A stretch of 64,000 nt of DNA from the NCBI GenBank assembly GCA_003427395.1, contig BFEA01000448.1, positions 1,092,431 to 1,156,430 of the forward strand. The letters run 5' to 3'. Within the stretch, counting starts at the first letter, position 1; every line of letters starts with the position of its first letter. The DNA is from Chara braunii. Its lineage: Eukaryota; Streptophyta; Charophyceae; Charales; Characeae. The notes under the pieces are model-generated. The model was not told the origin of the DNA. It worked only from the letters and a program-made list of their open reading frames with translations, and did no database searches. Shown in pieces: positions 34,109 to 46,110 of this stretch. The position numbers were made by a program, and so were the translations under genes.

Positions 34109-34516
34109 ATGGTGGATAGACTGCTTGAGGGTCACAACGACCTCATAAACCTAAAGGATATCCTGACATCTACTCCAAGGCTCCATGATGGGTTAAAAGG
34201 TAGACTTTCGCGGCGGCTAGTGCCAAATGTCGTGATGGTGGATACGGGCGTGGAGATTGACATCATCAGGGAGAAGGAAGAAATTGGGCTAGGTATGGAG
34301 ATAGACCGCTCGGATTGCGGCATCCTGCATGGTGCTAATTATAAGGCAGTGTTTTGCGGGATGACCTCAAATGTGGTCGTTGAGGTTGGTAAGGTGAAAG
34401 CAAGGACTTGCTTCTTCGTCATGCCTGACGTGGATCACTTCATTCTTCTGGGAAGATCATTCCTGTGTAGGACGGAGTCACTAGTCTTCAACAAGCATGA
34501 TAGTACAATGATCTAA
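34109..34516 (+). pseudogene. Retropepsin-like protease of G2 with intact D-T-G
   Basis: 135 codons without interruption. NVVMVDTGVEIDIIREKEE holds the catalytic Asp-Thr-Gly (residues ~46-48), CGILHGANYKAVFCGMTSN the flap-side strands, and FFVMPDVDHFILLGRSFL the closing ILLG block that supports the active-site loop. It is typical of clan AA retroelement proteases, which dimerise to cut gag-pol. The reading continues past the TAA as CDPACGNYKIVTRWNTGPRS until it is cut by E7 at about 34637. The domain looks functional, but its polyprotein is not. Confidence 0.65.
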
Positions 34517-34636
34517 TTCCTGTGTGATCCGGCGTGTGGGAACTACAAGATTGTCACCCGCTGGAACACCGGACCCCGAAGTGTGAGGAATCGACCCAAC
34601 CCTAGCTCATTTACTATTGAAAAGTCCAAAAATTAG

Positions 34637-35011
34637 GGGCGGAGGCCTATGAATCCTCCGCGGTCTCGGCCGCGAGGCCGCAATCATGACTGCGGTCCGC
34701 GGTCATGAAAAAAAAAAAAATTCAAAAAAATCTGAAAACAATATATGTTATGGCCAAAAATAAACTGAACAACGTTTGCCTTGGAGTCATATTAAAATTC
34801 GTTACCGAATTTGAGATAAAAATCAAATAAAATCCTTTATTTTTCTTACTAAAAGAATAAAGTGAAAAATTTTTGCCTGAGGGATTCTTGTTTCTCTTTT
34901 TTTTTTAAATCGAAAAAGAAGTCAAAAAATAAAACTGACCTATTTTCCCACAAAAACCTACAACCCCATATTTTTGTTTTATTTTTTAACCTATTTTCCT
35001 AGGATTTAAAA
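34637..35011. mobile_element. E7: CCGCGG-armed element between protease and RT of G2
   Basis: Protease-frame coding stops at about 34636 and pol coding resumes at about 35012. In between is a GC arm (TCCGCGG, GGCCGCGAGGCCGC, GGTCCGCGG) and then the shared AT core in inverted orientation relative to E1 (TATGTTATGG, then AACGTTTGCCTTGGAGTC and GTTACCGAATTTGAGAT). The right end is TTTTCCTAG, i.e. an inverted CTAGG. The right arm carries only half of the CCTACAACCCCATATTT hairpin. Target duplication not resolved. Confidence 0.55.
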
Positions 35012-36414
35012 ATGTCGGGGTTAAGAATTCGGAGGCTTCTGGAAGAGCCAGAGGAAGAGGGTGGGGATGAGGTGCTTTCACTCAGTTTATTTGATGTGAA
35101 TAAAGTCATGGACTTGGTAGCAACTCACGAGATTGCGGATCCTGAGGGTATTCGGACACTGATAGAGCAAGTTTTGAAATGTCCTCATGTAGGAGAGGTG
35201 GAGTTTGTCTATCGGCTTCCGAGAGGAAGAAGAGACCCTGCGGTGGCTCAGTCACAAAATGTAAGCCGGTCTTTTTTAGGAGACGACTCAAGCAGGGTTC
35301 CCAAAAGCGGTACAAGACAATAGGTAAAAAGTGTCACACAGTTTTCGTTCTTGGTACGTATGATGAACTTCAATAAAATGCGCTTTGGATGCAAAAAAAA
35401 ACAATCAAAATTGATGAAAATAAGAAAAAGAAAAAAATACAACATATTGAAAAAACAATTCGTATACCATTTTGTTTCATTGTAGTCACAGAGGACGAGG
35501 GAACAAGTTGCGAATGACCCATACAACGAGAATGAGGGAAGGCGGATAGTCGGGAAACCTGGTTTCCTTTCGCCCTAGGAGAAGGTTTTGATGGTGAAGT
35601 TCATGCAGAAGAAGCATCGCTCTTGCGCCTTCGATGATGATCAACGCAGGAGGTTGGACGTGGATAAAATTTCAATGACCCGGATTCATACCGTACCGAA
35701 TGAGCCATGAAACTTAAAGGCACGTGATACCCCAATCCTAACGAAGACAAGAAAGTGATGGACTACTTGGATGACAAGATGCAAACACACGTTGTCGATT
35801 ATTCCAGCGGACCATATGCATCCCCGTGGTTTTGCTTCATTAAGCCTAATGGGACGCTACCATGAGTGCAGGATTTACAACGATTAAACGTTGTAACAGT
35901 GGGGAATGTAGGAGAATTGTCAAACACGAACGCACTAACTAAGTCATGTGGAGGAAGGCCTGTAATTTTACTTATAGACCTTCATTCTAACTATGATCAG
36001 TTTTTTGTTTATCCGCCGGATAGGCCGGTAACAACAATGCGCACGCCAAGAGGGCTAATTCACATTAATGTAGTCCCACAAAGGTGGACTAATGTAGTGG
36101 TGATGGTTCAACCACATATGATCTGAGTCATGCAGACGGTCAGTCCACATATCACTCAACCATATATCGATGACTTGACAATAAAAGGGCTAAAAAAGAA
36201 GGAAGAAGATGAAGTTATGCTAGGAGTAAGGCGTTTTGTTTGGAAGCATGTTCAAAACCTTGATAAAGTCCTGAGCTTGCTAGAAGAGCATAACCTTATG
36301 GCAAGCGGGGAAAATTCTAGACATTGCATGAGGAAAGCTACCATTTTGAGGTTCGTCAGTAACGAGAATGGTCGTCAACCAGACATAAAAAAGACGGAGA
36401 AGATTATTGAATGA
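35012..36414 (+). pseudogene. Reverse transcriptase of G2
   Basis: Coding resumes as LLEEPEEEGGDEVLSLSLFD and VMDLVATHEIADPEG to about 35258. After a ~230-bp AT-rich interruption it goes on from 35488. FDDDQRRRLDVDKISMTR, GPYASPWFCFIKPNGTLP, VQDLQRLNVVTV, LIDLHSNYDQFFVYPPD, TMRTPRGLIHINVVPQRW and PYIDDLTIKG follow in order. These are the RT fingers and palm blocks, with the catalytic Y-I-D-D intact at about 36160. Stops occur at about 35708, 35864 and 36125. RT would copy the element RNA into cDNA. Confidence 0.7.
35259..35487. other. AT-rich interruption in the RT of G2
   Basis: Non-coding AT-rich DNA, flanked by AGTCACA on both sides (near 35250 and 35485). That suggests a small insertion with a ~7-bp target duplication. 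GTAAG at its left edge and TTGTAG at its right also resemble intron borders. No terminal repeats seen. Confidence 0.35.
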
Positions 36415-36459
36415 TCAGTACCCTTCTATTCGATAACAGATGTTAGGAGTTTCCTTGGC

Positions 36460-37039
36460 ATGTGTGGGTTTTGGAGGAGCTTCATTAAAAAATTTGCTGC
36501 CACGACAGAGCATTTGAGAAAGTTGATGCGTCAGGATCAGGAATCGGTTTGGGGTGAAGACCGGGAAATGGTTGTGACAGAAATGAACGTGGAGTTTAAA
36601 GAAAGAGGTTTGGTATTAGGGGCGCCAGACTATGAGGTAAGGCCTTTTATTATTGAGACGGGCGTTGGGCCAATTGCCTTAGGAGGAATTATGATTCAGG
36701 TAGACATTGAAGGAAAGGAGAGGCTGCTGAGGTTTGAGAGTCGAACTCTTAATATGATTGATAGGGGTTACTTTAAGTTTAAGAAAGAGGCGTTCACGGT
36801 CCTCCACTGCCTAAGGTCTTCCGAAACTACATTTTTGGCAGGAAGTTCATATTAAGGGTGGACCCAACTGCGCTTGCTTGCTCCCTAAAGAACTATACTC
36901 CCTCAGATTCAACGGTTGTCAGATGGTTGACATACATCTGGATGTTCAATTTTGAGTTTGAGAGGATCCAAGGAAGTAATAATAGAGCAGATGAGCTCAA
37001 CTGGGAAGAAGAGGTCGTAGAAGATACGCTGCTAGTTGA
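36460..37039 (+). pseudogene. RT thumb/connection and RNase H of G2
   Basis: MCGFWRSFIKKFAATTEHL is the connection to RNase H. RPFIIETGVGPIALGGIMIQ is the first RNase H strand, with Glu-Thr-Gly where Asp is usual for the metal ligand. RFESRTLNMIDRGYFKFKKE and FTVLHCLRSS follow. After a TAA at 36853 the frame continues with VRWLTYIWMFNFEFERIQGS and NNRADELNW. The substituted metal ligand suggests it was dying before the stops came. Confidence 0.6.
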
Positions 37040-38716
37040 TGAATTATTGCATCAGGAAAAATATGTCCGTCTACACATTAACAAATGGTCCTTGCGAGTG
37101 TCAAGTTACGTTCGTCACCCCATATGGTTAATGTCGAGAGTGTATGAGCGAAAGGTTAAATTGGTCCTTAAACCTTTCGGGAAAAAAAAACCATGGACAG
37201 GCAAGGACGTTCAGTTGATGATGGAATTGACACTGACAGACACTCACAGTCTGACAGACGAATTAAGGACGATAAAGGAAGGTCTTAATCGGGTAGAGAA
37301 ACACGAAGAATTGATCGGAGGAATGTATCTCCTCACCAATACCTTTCTGTAAGGAAACTTTGACCAAAGAAACTCGTTGAATCTAGCGGAGGGCGAGGAT
37401 TTAGTGTCGGAAAGCCACGACGACGAGTTTGAGGAAAGGGAGATTAAAGAAGCATTTCATGCAGAAAAATTTGATGAGATCTACCTGAAATTAGGATTAC
37501 TTCTACCGTGTGAGATGAGAGATAGGGATGCGAGTGAAAAGGTCCAAAAGATGGAACTCCTCTATATGGTGAGAGACAGTCATGTATATATAAAGAGGCA
37601 AGTGGGGAATCCCAAGAGAGTGGTATGTGGAAAAAACCAACAGATCGATATCGCAGCGGCATTACACGATGGGGTAGCATGGGGACATCGAGGGGTAAAT
37701 GCCACATACGCCAAGATAAGTAAGTTGTATTACTGGGATGGTATGCTAGAGATGATTATCACGTATTGTGGGTCTTGTATACCTTATCAAGAGAGGTCGC
37801 CTCTGAGGCTAGGGGAACCACTTCATCCAAGGCTAGAAAGAGACGTGTGGGCTGTTGTACATATGGACCTGATGTTTATGTCATTTGGGAACAATGACTA
37901 TATTTATATTTTCGAAGCACGTGATAATTTTACTGGCTTCGTGGACGGCCGAACCATCTGTACGAGGACCGGAGCAGTTTTGGTACGCTGCATCGAAGAA
38001 TATTACCTGCGTTATCTTTTTGTTAAGGAATTCGTGATGGACAGGGAATCAGAGTTTCCTTGTATGGAGGTGCAAACCTTGCTGTCAGAATACGACGTGG
38101 TGCCAAACTATACCACTGCATCGCTTCCTCAAGCAAATACGCCAGTAGAAAGAGGACACAGTACCATCATGAATCTCCTTGTCAAGTGGACAGAAGATAG
38201 GATTGGTTATTGGCCTCGATACCTAAGAACAGTTTTATTTGTCGAGAACATCACTATAAAGAGGACCACTAAGTACGCACCTGCCACGTTATGGTATGGA
38301 AGACATGCCACGTTTCCTATTGAGAGCTTTGGAGGCGCCAGAATCAGGAAACCAACCTCTCATTTGAGGAACTGCTCGATATTCGGGCACGGCAGGTGAA
38401 AGTCATTGAGGAGAGGATTTAACATGCGTCTAACCAAGTGGAAAGGAGCCGTATGGAAGATAAGGCTCGAAGGGATCAGTTGGCGCGTGTGCGAAAGGTA
38501 CCTTTGGACGTGGGAGACGTCGTACTGTTGTACGATTCATTTTTAGAGAAACAGTGGTCTAGAAAACTCGACAAGCGGTGACTAGGACCATATCCGATAG
38601 TGCGATGTGGAAATTTTGGAGCCTACCAAATTGAAGAGGTGGATGAAACAGAGTGGAAGGACTAGGTGTCAGAAACAAGATTGAAGAAGTTTGTGGCACG
38701 AGAGGAGGTGAGATGA
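37040..38716 (+). pseudogene. Integrase of G2: zinc finger, intact D,D-35-E and GPY domain
   Basis: The main frame 37377-38399 has 340 codons. The zinc-binding HHCC lies at residues His97, His104, Cys131 and Cys134. The core acids are Asp164 (VVHMDLMF), Asp222 (VMDRESEF) and Glu258 (TPVERGHS), with 35 residues between the last two: all three catalytic residues are present. Near 38355 a frameshift moves coding to another frame that reads IRARQVKVIEERI, VPLDVGDVVLLYDSF and LGPYPIVRCGNFGAYQIEEV, the GPY/F C-terminal domain, with three stops. It ends at about 38716. No chromodomain seen. This is the best-preserved pol domain in the window. Confidence 0.75.
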
Positions 38717-39089
38717 GTACTCTAGCTCCCTATAATAGGACCCCATTCGGATAGTAAATATCCTAGTTAGGTCTCAAAAGGGGATCGAGAGGTAGGACGT
38801 ATAAGCAGGATGTGTGTGTTTGATTTGACCTAAGTTTGCTTTATTTACTTGTTTTGCTTACCCCTTCGTTTGCTTATCGTCTCCTTCGCCTGTTGTGCAG
38901 GTTCGACTTTACGAAGACAGTCAAATCGAGAGGAGGGAGGGGGACGCGGCCACCGCTGAGACCATTGGGGGCATCAGGGGGATATGAGTAGCATGGGTCT
39001 GATCAGACGGAGCATACGCGTGTGTACGACGACGGGGATATAAAACTCTTTCTGGATGATTTTCGGAGTTATGCGATGCAAGGAGGATG
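38717..39089. other. Spacer between G2 pol and the gag-like ORF
   Basis: No gene. T-rich at 38820-38890 and purine-rich after 38930. It could contain a pol 3' end and the start of the next coding unit. Confidence 0.35.
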
Positions 39090-39690
39090 AACCGTATCAG
39101 AGATGATACAGAGATTGAGAGGAGTGAACCTTTTGAGGAGCCTATTGCACATATCTGCAGGGAGGCCTAGACGTGGCAGAAGGTGGAGGTGAGGATGCAA
39201 GGTTTGAGGCCTTCGCCAGTGGGGCGAGATGGCGTGCCGATCCGCCTGAACATAGGGAACGTGGAGGACGTAATCCCTGCCTTTGAGCGACTTATGCACG
39301 AGCGGGGTGTTATGAGGGATGAGTGGGTACAGATGCTACCTCTATGAACCAAAAAGGCAGAGAGACCACTGGCCACGCAAATCCAGGACAGGGCTTGAGA
39401 TTGGGAGGGTTGCAGAGCAGGTCTGAGAGAGGCATTTCGACGGCCAGAGCCAGAGCCAACCCAGCCCAGAGTCGAGAGGAGACAAAGGAGTAAGAGGTAG
39501 AGAGATCCTGAGCCTAGAGAGGTTATCCCAATTCGAGGGGGTTGGAAGGTGCTCGCTATGCGAGACGAGGAGCCATCGCCACCTATTCAAGAGCTGGGGG
39601 CGTACCCTGAGTGTGGGCTTGGACCTGTGATATTCCAGCGCTACACCGAGGGAGAGCTACAAGAGTCTCCTCCACGTGCCCAGGTATAGA
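39090..39690 (+). pseudogene. Gag-like region behind pol, part 1
   Basis: One frame with several internal stops. It reads SPVGRDGVPIRLNIGNVEDV, IPAFERLMHERGVMRDEWVQ, then after a TGA KKAERPLATQIQDRA, and after another TGA DWEGCRAGLREAFRRPEPEP. The spacing (helix with W, basic helix, DW.. helix ending in L..AFRR) looks like a gypsy gag capsid. I remember similar text from charophyte repeat proteins. Its position 3' of integrase is odd: a second element may be nested here, or this family may carry a second ORF after pol. Confidence 0.45.
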
Positions 39691-40009
39691 GAACATGACA
39701 CCATTGGGAGGACCACTGCAGAGTTTGGAGGCACATCTGGATGTTTCAAAGTGCAGGGTGCCACAAACAGACGTGGGGTGTGGTGAGCGATTTCGGGACG
39801 TACCGATGGAGGAGGCTTAGAGACACGAGCGAGAGGCGGAGCCGGGAGACTGGGGTGAGCGGCGTGCCAAGGAGGTAATTGAGGTTGGGGATGATACTCC
39901 TCCTGAAACGCTTGCTCTAGAGCAGGGACCTGAGCCAGCGCTAGAGGGTACACATGAGGCTGAGGAGGAGCTTTAGCCTGGAGAGATCCCATCATCTCCT
40001 CCATATAAT

Positions 40010-40567
40010 ATGACCCTTTCACATAGGGTAAGAGAGGAGATGGAGCGGCAGAGGGCAGATTGGAGGAGAGAGGCTCATTTTATTGTCAACAGACACCTGG
40101 CAGCATATGACCAGGAACACCCTGATATCGGAGAGCCTGCACCCACTGAGCCACCACAGGGGCCACCCCAGACAGCGAGAGAGGCGAGAGTTGAGGTCTC
40201 GGTGAGGGAAGTTCGCAAGACAAGAATGAGGGCACCTCCAGGAAAGACAGTTGAAGAGAAGCGGGCCAAGATGGGTAAGCGTCTGGAGGAGATTTGGAAG
40301 GAGAGGGAGAGACTGAAGGCAGTTGGAGCTCTCCCGGGCCAACTGCTAGATGTGCAACCTAAGGTACGCGGAGTCGTAGAGATGTGGGAGTATTGGATTC
40401 AGAGGGTTGGAGGACACCCCGCACCGCGAGAGCAGGACCTGGAGGGATTGGGAAGACCAGTGAGAGCAGGACTCGAGACATCGAGGTTGGTGGATGAGAA
40501 CTTGGACAACAGAATCCGAATTTCTGGCGAAGACGTCATTCCAAAGGTATTTGATGTTGAAAGATGA
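40010..40567 (+). CDS. Gag-like region behind pol, part 2: intact 185-codon frame
   Basis: Begins at ATG (MTLSHRVREEMERQRADWRR) and runs unbroken. It has a charged coiled-coil-like start (residues 5-40), a Pro-rich patch (APTEPPQGPPQ), a Lys/Glu helix (VEEKRAKMGKRLEEIWKERE, about 80-100) and WEYWIQRVGG. No enzyme motif. The frame is flanked by same-strand coding-like DNA with stops, so it is an open piece of a longer broken ORF, not a separate gene. Confidence 0.4.
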   Translation: MTLSHRVREEMERQRADWRREAHFIVNRHLAAYDQEHPDIGEPAPTEPPQGPPQTAREARVEVSVREVRKTRMRAPPGKTVEEKRAKMGKRLEEIWKERERLKAVGALPGQLLDVQPKVRGVVEMWEYWIQRVGGHPAPREQDLEGLGRPVRAGLETSRLVDENLDNRIRISGEDVIPKVFDVER

Positions 40568-41335
40568 TCTGGATGGAAAAAGTCAAAGGAAGTAAACCTA
40601 GTTGTGCGTTTGGAGGCAGCTGAGCCGGAGGTCCGAGAGCTTGCACAGATGGCGAGTCAAGCCACTACTATGCAGGACATGAGGCGACAATTTCAGGACA
40701 TGGCGGCGAGGATTGACAAGGAGATATCTAGTACGGTAGTGGATTGGACTGAGGGTCGTCGCTATGGCGTCCAGGATGAGGCAGTGTAGGGACTGTTTGG
40801 ATAGAGGCATACAACATCCATTGGGAACGTCATTCTGAAGCCAAAGGAGGCACGGGCGAAGAGGGAGGCAGAAAGGGAGGCCTTTGAGTTCAAGGCACCT
40901 ACGGCGCTTGCCAATCAGCCTATAGCTTCTTCATAACCAGTAACAGAATCCTTGTTAGTGCCAGCTGAAGGAAGACCGCAGGCAGCTGCTAGTGAGTCTG
41001 CTCAAGGATCAGCAAAGAGGTTTATGGATGTACTCCTGGAGGCGCTCGACACTGTGCAGGAGGGAGTGAGTACAACTATGCCCGAGCAGAGGGTGAAGGC
41101 AGTTTGTAAAGAGGTATCAGTGGGCGTAAAGGGAGAGATGCATTAGGGCAGACCCCAGAGGTTCGATACCTCAGAGTACGTCCCTGAGATAGGTGAACTG
41201 AAAAATAGACTAGGATCTTGGGCTACTGGATCTGGTTCTGGGGGTCAGGCCCCTAGATCATAGCAGCAGGAGGTCGTCAATAAGGTAGCGGGGTTCCCCT
41301 CATCACCTCCAGCACAACCGAGGAAGAATCGAGTA
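40568..41335 (+). pseudogene. Gag-like region behind pol, part 3
   Basis: Continues in shifted frames: LEAAEPEVRELAQMASQATT, MRRQFQDMAARIDKEISSTV, SAKRFMDVLLEALDTVQEGV, and a low-complexity tail (WATGSGSGGQAPRS, SPPAQPRKNRV) that ends the coding pattern near 41335. Stops at about 40787, 40936 and 41144. Confidence 0.4.
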
Positions 41336-43304
41336 TGTATATATACGATTTAGGGATATGCATTTTGTCCTTGGATTAAAGTACCTACGTTGTTTTAGTT
41401 GTACATATATAGGTCTGCGACGTATTACTACCTTCAAGGACTTCATCTATAATTTAGGAGTTAGGGTCCAGGTTGTGTAATATGTGGACACTATGGTTAT
41501 TTTCGATTTTTATGAGTCGGACTAATTTTGAATCAAAGTATATTGTTTGACAGCATGGTTACATTTGTACCATTTTAGGAGTGGCTTTTGCTGCTTGAGC
41601 AAGTGTATGAGTTTGATCCAGTCTGTGTTTTGGATGGGATACTTCATCCCTAAGTATACATTGAGTTGGGATCCCTGAGACTATTCCTTGTACATGACGA
41701 TTACAATTACTCTCGCATGTGTGATTTTATCCTAATATATGATGGCTTTGTGTGAGAGATGTGCAAGATGCATCTCATTTGCTTAGCGAATGTGTTCCGT
41801 GGATGAGCTATCTACTCTCCGGTATACTCGTACGGCCTGTCCATGGGCAGATGATAAAGTCGGATATAATATGAGGAAGTGCAGTCTGTTTTTGTGAAAA
41901 TATGTGAGAGTCATGAGAGATGTATGAGTCTTCCAAGATTCGAGTGCTTGCCATATCAAATGTTTATTGTTGAGTTGTGACGAGGACCCACAAGTTGGTC
42001 TCTTAGTGTTGAGTTGTTTTATGGTTAAGACGCGTTGAAGTAGGAAGGTGGTCATTCGTTTATTTGGAGACTCATCTTCAAGAAAAATATGTTTTAAAAG
42101 GTCGTGTGAAAGTTCATCGTATAAAGAGAAGGATGACTAGACACCTAATAAGTGGGACCTTCTTCGATTGAAAGGTAGTTAAAAGATTTAATGGCATGAA
42201 AAATATATTTTATGTGATAAAAAATTGACGAGAAGGACCAAAAAATACTTAGGGTCAATGGTGGAGTCTTGGGATGTCGCAAAAATGATTCATTTGAGAG
42301 ATGTCATTGACATGCGTGACTTTCTTGCTCTGATCAAGTTGAGAGGTCACGACCTTGTGAATCTGACTGTGATTTTGTTTTGTGAATGTGGAGAGGATGC
42401 CGTGCTCACTGTGTTGTCCTACAGAGGACTAGTAAATGTCTTTTATGTGTGGCAGACCTTTGCGTAAGTCTCGCAATAGGCCTGTATTGTTGCGACTCAC
42501 CGTTCAGCCACTTCTGCTAATCTTAAGGCATATGCAAGAATATCAAACTAACGCTGAAGTTTAGCATCACTAGGGCGTAACCCGTAGTGTTGGCTGCTGA
42601 TCAGCACAACCTGATGGCAGACCCACGTCTTACCAAAGGAATAAAGACTTAAAAGGTGTGGCCGCCTCGGAGGGTTTACTCCTACCCGATGTCGCAGGGA
42701 TAAGCGTCGAGTCAATTGAGTTTTTTTGGTAGTCCTGATTAAGTGTTTATCAGAAAAAAGGTCTATCATTGCATAACCAGTGAGGGCACTACCACTAAAA
42801 TAACAACGTGGTGGACCGTAGATTTGACTCGATCAACCAGGCTATGGTGGGTCAAGATGGAGACCTAGCCTTCCTGTACTAGACTGCAGGAAAAGTTGAT
42901 TGTGAGAATTATTGGAGGGAGGCAAGAATGCATTCAAAGGTTTCGGTTAGGGCCCGAGTCCCTAGTTATGACCCTACTTCCAGGGTAGAGACTAAATGGG
43001 ACACTTAATGAGAAGCCTTATTTTGTCTAGGACAAGGGGGAGAGGATTGTTGAGAGGGCTGCTGGAACTTATGTTGTAGTACGTATGCCTAGTACACCGG
43101 CGTCCTAATATCAGGACAATGGGGACCCAGGGTGGAATCCTGACAGCGTATAATTGTGTTTAGCATGGATTGATGGAGGCATCGAACCGGAGTTCGTCGG
43201 CTAATCGGATTGGTTCCTTTCCCGTCAACATTTTGGGTTATGGATGAACAAATAGCTTTTGATTTTTCGGAGTGATGGGGACGTCGCTTAATATGATCTG
43301 GTAA
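41336..43304. other. Unassigned stretch before X2
   Basis: No frame with a recognisable domain. The distance from the integrase end to the X repeat is about 4.2 kb after G1 and 4.6 kb after G2, but I found no shared sequence between the two intervals. Confidence 0.35.
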
Positions 43305-43710
43305 GTTGTCGGTGCGAATACCCTTACAAGTATATCCTCCTTGGTTTTTGCAAGTGACAGAAAATAACTGGTTTAAGGTCTGAGTATACTGCGCAAGTCG
43401 TGGTAGTGTCTGTTGTTTACGCTGACTGAATGGTTGATTATGAATAGAGAGTATGTGAATGCGCAAGTTTGAGGCGAGCGTGATCTTTTGCTTGTTGGTG
43501 GTTGTAAAACTTGCGTGATGTCGGCTAAGTTTTTATTGAAATTTGTGTACGTACGAGCGATGGACGGACTGTCGCATGATAGGCACAAAACTCGGCGGCA
43601 TGGACGTAGTGGGCGACCCAGCGCAATGATGGAACGTCTCAGTAAGACCACGCATGGCGGGGTATCGACTTATATAGGAGTCTGATAGTACTAGGGTCAG
43701 CCTTAGGGTC

Positions 43711-43770
43711 TGTACTATTGGTTACAGTGTCGGACTTTCAACAGGGAGATCCAAAAATTGAAATTAATGG
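43711..43770 (+). pseudogene. tRNA-like segment in X2, degenerate
   Basis: TTGGTTACAGTGTCGGACTTTCAACAGGG aligns with the tRNA-like segment at 50211, but the B box has decayed (AAATTGAAATT). Not a functional tRNA. Confidence 0.4.
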
Positions 43771-45699
43771 CAAGCACACAGAGTATCGGAACAGCGAGGA
43801 AGAACCTAGGGATCGAGAGGCTATCCTCTTTGGTTTTGTCGACAGTAGAGTCGGGACAGTACTACAGGTTCCTTTTTCCTCGTTTGTCGATCTTTAACGA
43901 TTAAAATTCTCTGAATATTTTATTATTTATCGTCATATTATTATTATTTTTATCATGTGACAATCTTCAAATAAGGTGCAACATCGGATTAGGGGCCGTC
44001 ACGGCGGTCGTCGACCTTGAGCGCGCCTCGTTTTGGCAGACCTACATATTCCAGTGTGTTCCGGATACCGGCAAAGTTCCTTTATTTTCACCCATCTTGA
44101 AAAACGAACCGGAAAGGTCAACGTGCGGGAGGTCGTCCGCGTCTCCGTGGCTGTGACTTCCGTTGCTTTCCATTTGGAGTGCGTCGATAGCTTAAAAGTG
44201 GAAGTGAATTAAAGAACAAATCGGGACGGGATTGAAGGACTGCACCCCATGGGTGGCGGGGGTTATTGGAGGTGTACCGTCCGCCAACTGTGATCTCCTT
44301 TGAGAGGCTTAAGTGTGAGTATGTCCCGCGGGACCCATGAAAAGATGAACTGTGCGAAGACATAGAGGGTCAAGGGGTATCACTCCGAGGGCGTAGCCGT
44401 GCCGGGTGTGAGGCTTAGACAACCTCGACAGTCGTTTAGTTTGGGACTCGCCTCGCCGGGCTCATGCCTCAGGTTGTGCAGTTTGCCCGCACCTCTTTGC
44501 TCGATGCATCGACAGAGTGACCACAACGGTCGTGTACCGGCTGCGCGAGCCACAACTATCCATCTTCCGCCCTGTCTGACCCGACACGTAAATTACTAGG
44601 CGCTCCTTACGCGGTTTTTGACTTCCATGACCACCGACCTGCTATCTGTATCGACCAAGGCTCTTGTGATGCCTGAGATAACGCTCCGTTTTGGCACAGA
44701 GGGGAAGCGACAGGCAGCTAGAGAAAAGGTGAGCAGTGGAATGAATCCAGATAGGTTAGTGCACCAGATGCATGTAGAAGGGAGCTAGCTATGACGAAAG
44801 CGAGTGTAAGAAGGATGAAACAAAAAATGTAACAACCGCCTAATCCTTGATGAAACCAGGCAAGGAAGGAGACGACGTCGAGGTTCTGATGGTGGGCGGT
44901 CCCATTTTTGTAATAAGATTTGGGTGAAAGTTAGTAAGCAGAGAAGTTAGTAGAAGAAGTCGTGCGCGAAGTGATAGCAGAAAACAGAAAGGTTGGAGAG
45001 TGAAGTAGGAGTAGCTTAATCACTCCTTGATCGTTTTTGCGATCTAAGATGCTAAGCAGGGGTTCTTGCCCGTTGTGAGTTCAGTAGTAGTTTAGTTTTA
45101 GCAACGAATTAGCAGATTGCGAGTTAGTAAGAAAAGGCGGGTGCACGGAGGGCTCGCGAGTTCGGATATGGCACGGGTAGGTGACAAATACCCCACCCGG
45201 TCCTCGAAGGAATTGGGTGGGGAAGGGTGTAAAAGTGGGTTTTTTTATCGTGGCGAATCCGATGGCGTAGTCGAATGTTAAAAAATGTGAGGTGGTCGTG
45301 GTGCTACAGAAGATAAGGACCGCGCGGGCGGAGGAGAATAAACAATGAATGCATTTATCCGATACATAGCGAAACATTCATTCTCTAGTTTTCTAACTAT
45401 CGATTGGGCAAGCAGCAATCGATAAAAGTACAGTGAACCATCTCTTATCGAGAAAGTGAGAGGAGTAGCGAGCGCTTACCATGAAGAAGTGGCTTGACTT
45501 GTGTGAGTCAACACGGTTGTTGAACAATGTTGTTACGATCGGGACTTTTGGTATAGGTCTGTGGCACAGGGCTACCGCCTTTATCAAACTTTGAGCTACA
45601 AGCCTCACTTTAGAAACCACTTATCCTAGACTTATATTACTACACATTCCCATCAAGAGACAGACAGCGGTTATCGGGTAGCTGAAAATTCATAAATGA

Positions 45700-46110
45700 A
45701 AATTATGAAGTGAGAGTTTTGGGCAGTCTGAAAATCATGAATTGTCCTGAAGTGGTGAAAGGTTCGAAGACCCTGAAAACCACATGTTTAGGCAGGCTGC
45801 ATTCTTGAAGTGGTGAAGGGTGTCCTGAAGTGGTCAAGTGAGAGTTTGGGGCAGTCTGAAAATCCTGAATGGTCCTGAAGCGATGAAAGGTCCAAAGACC
45901 ATGAAAACCACTCTTCACCACTTGAGGATGCAGCCTGCCTAAACATGTGGTTTTCAGGGTCTTCGGAGTTTTCACCACTTCAGGACCATTCAAAATTTTC
46001 AGACCTAAATTGTCCCGAAGTGGTGAAAGGTCTGAAGACGCTGAAAACCAACTCCTTAGGCAGGCTGCATCCTTAAGTGGTGAAGGGTGTCCTGAAGTGG
46101 TGATGAAAAA
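45700..46110. repeat. Inverted-repeat array with CCTGAAGTGGTGAA motif
   Basis: Several copies of CCTGAAGTGGTGAA lie on the plus strand (45745, 45831, 46087) and inverted copies TTCACCACTTCAGG/TTCACCACTTGAGG at 45918 and 45970. AGGCAGGCTGCAT also occurs both ways. The result is a large imperfect palindrome of about 300 bases. The same motif is the core of the 52.0-55.8-kb satellite in X3. Confidence 0.85.
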
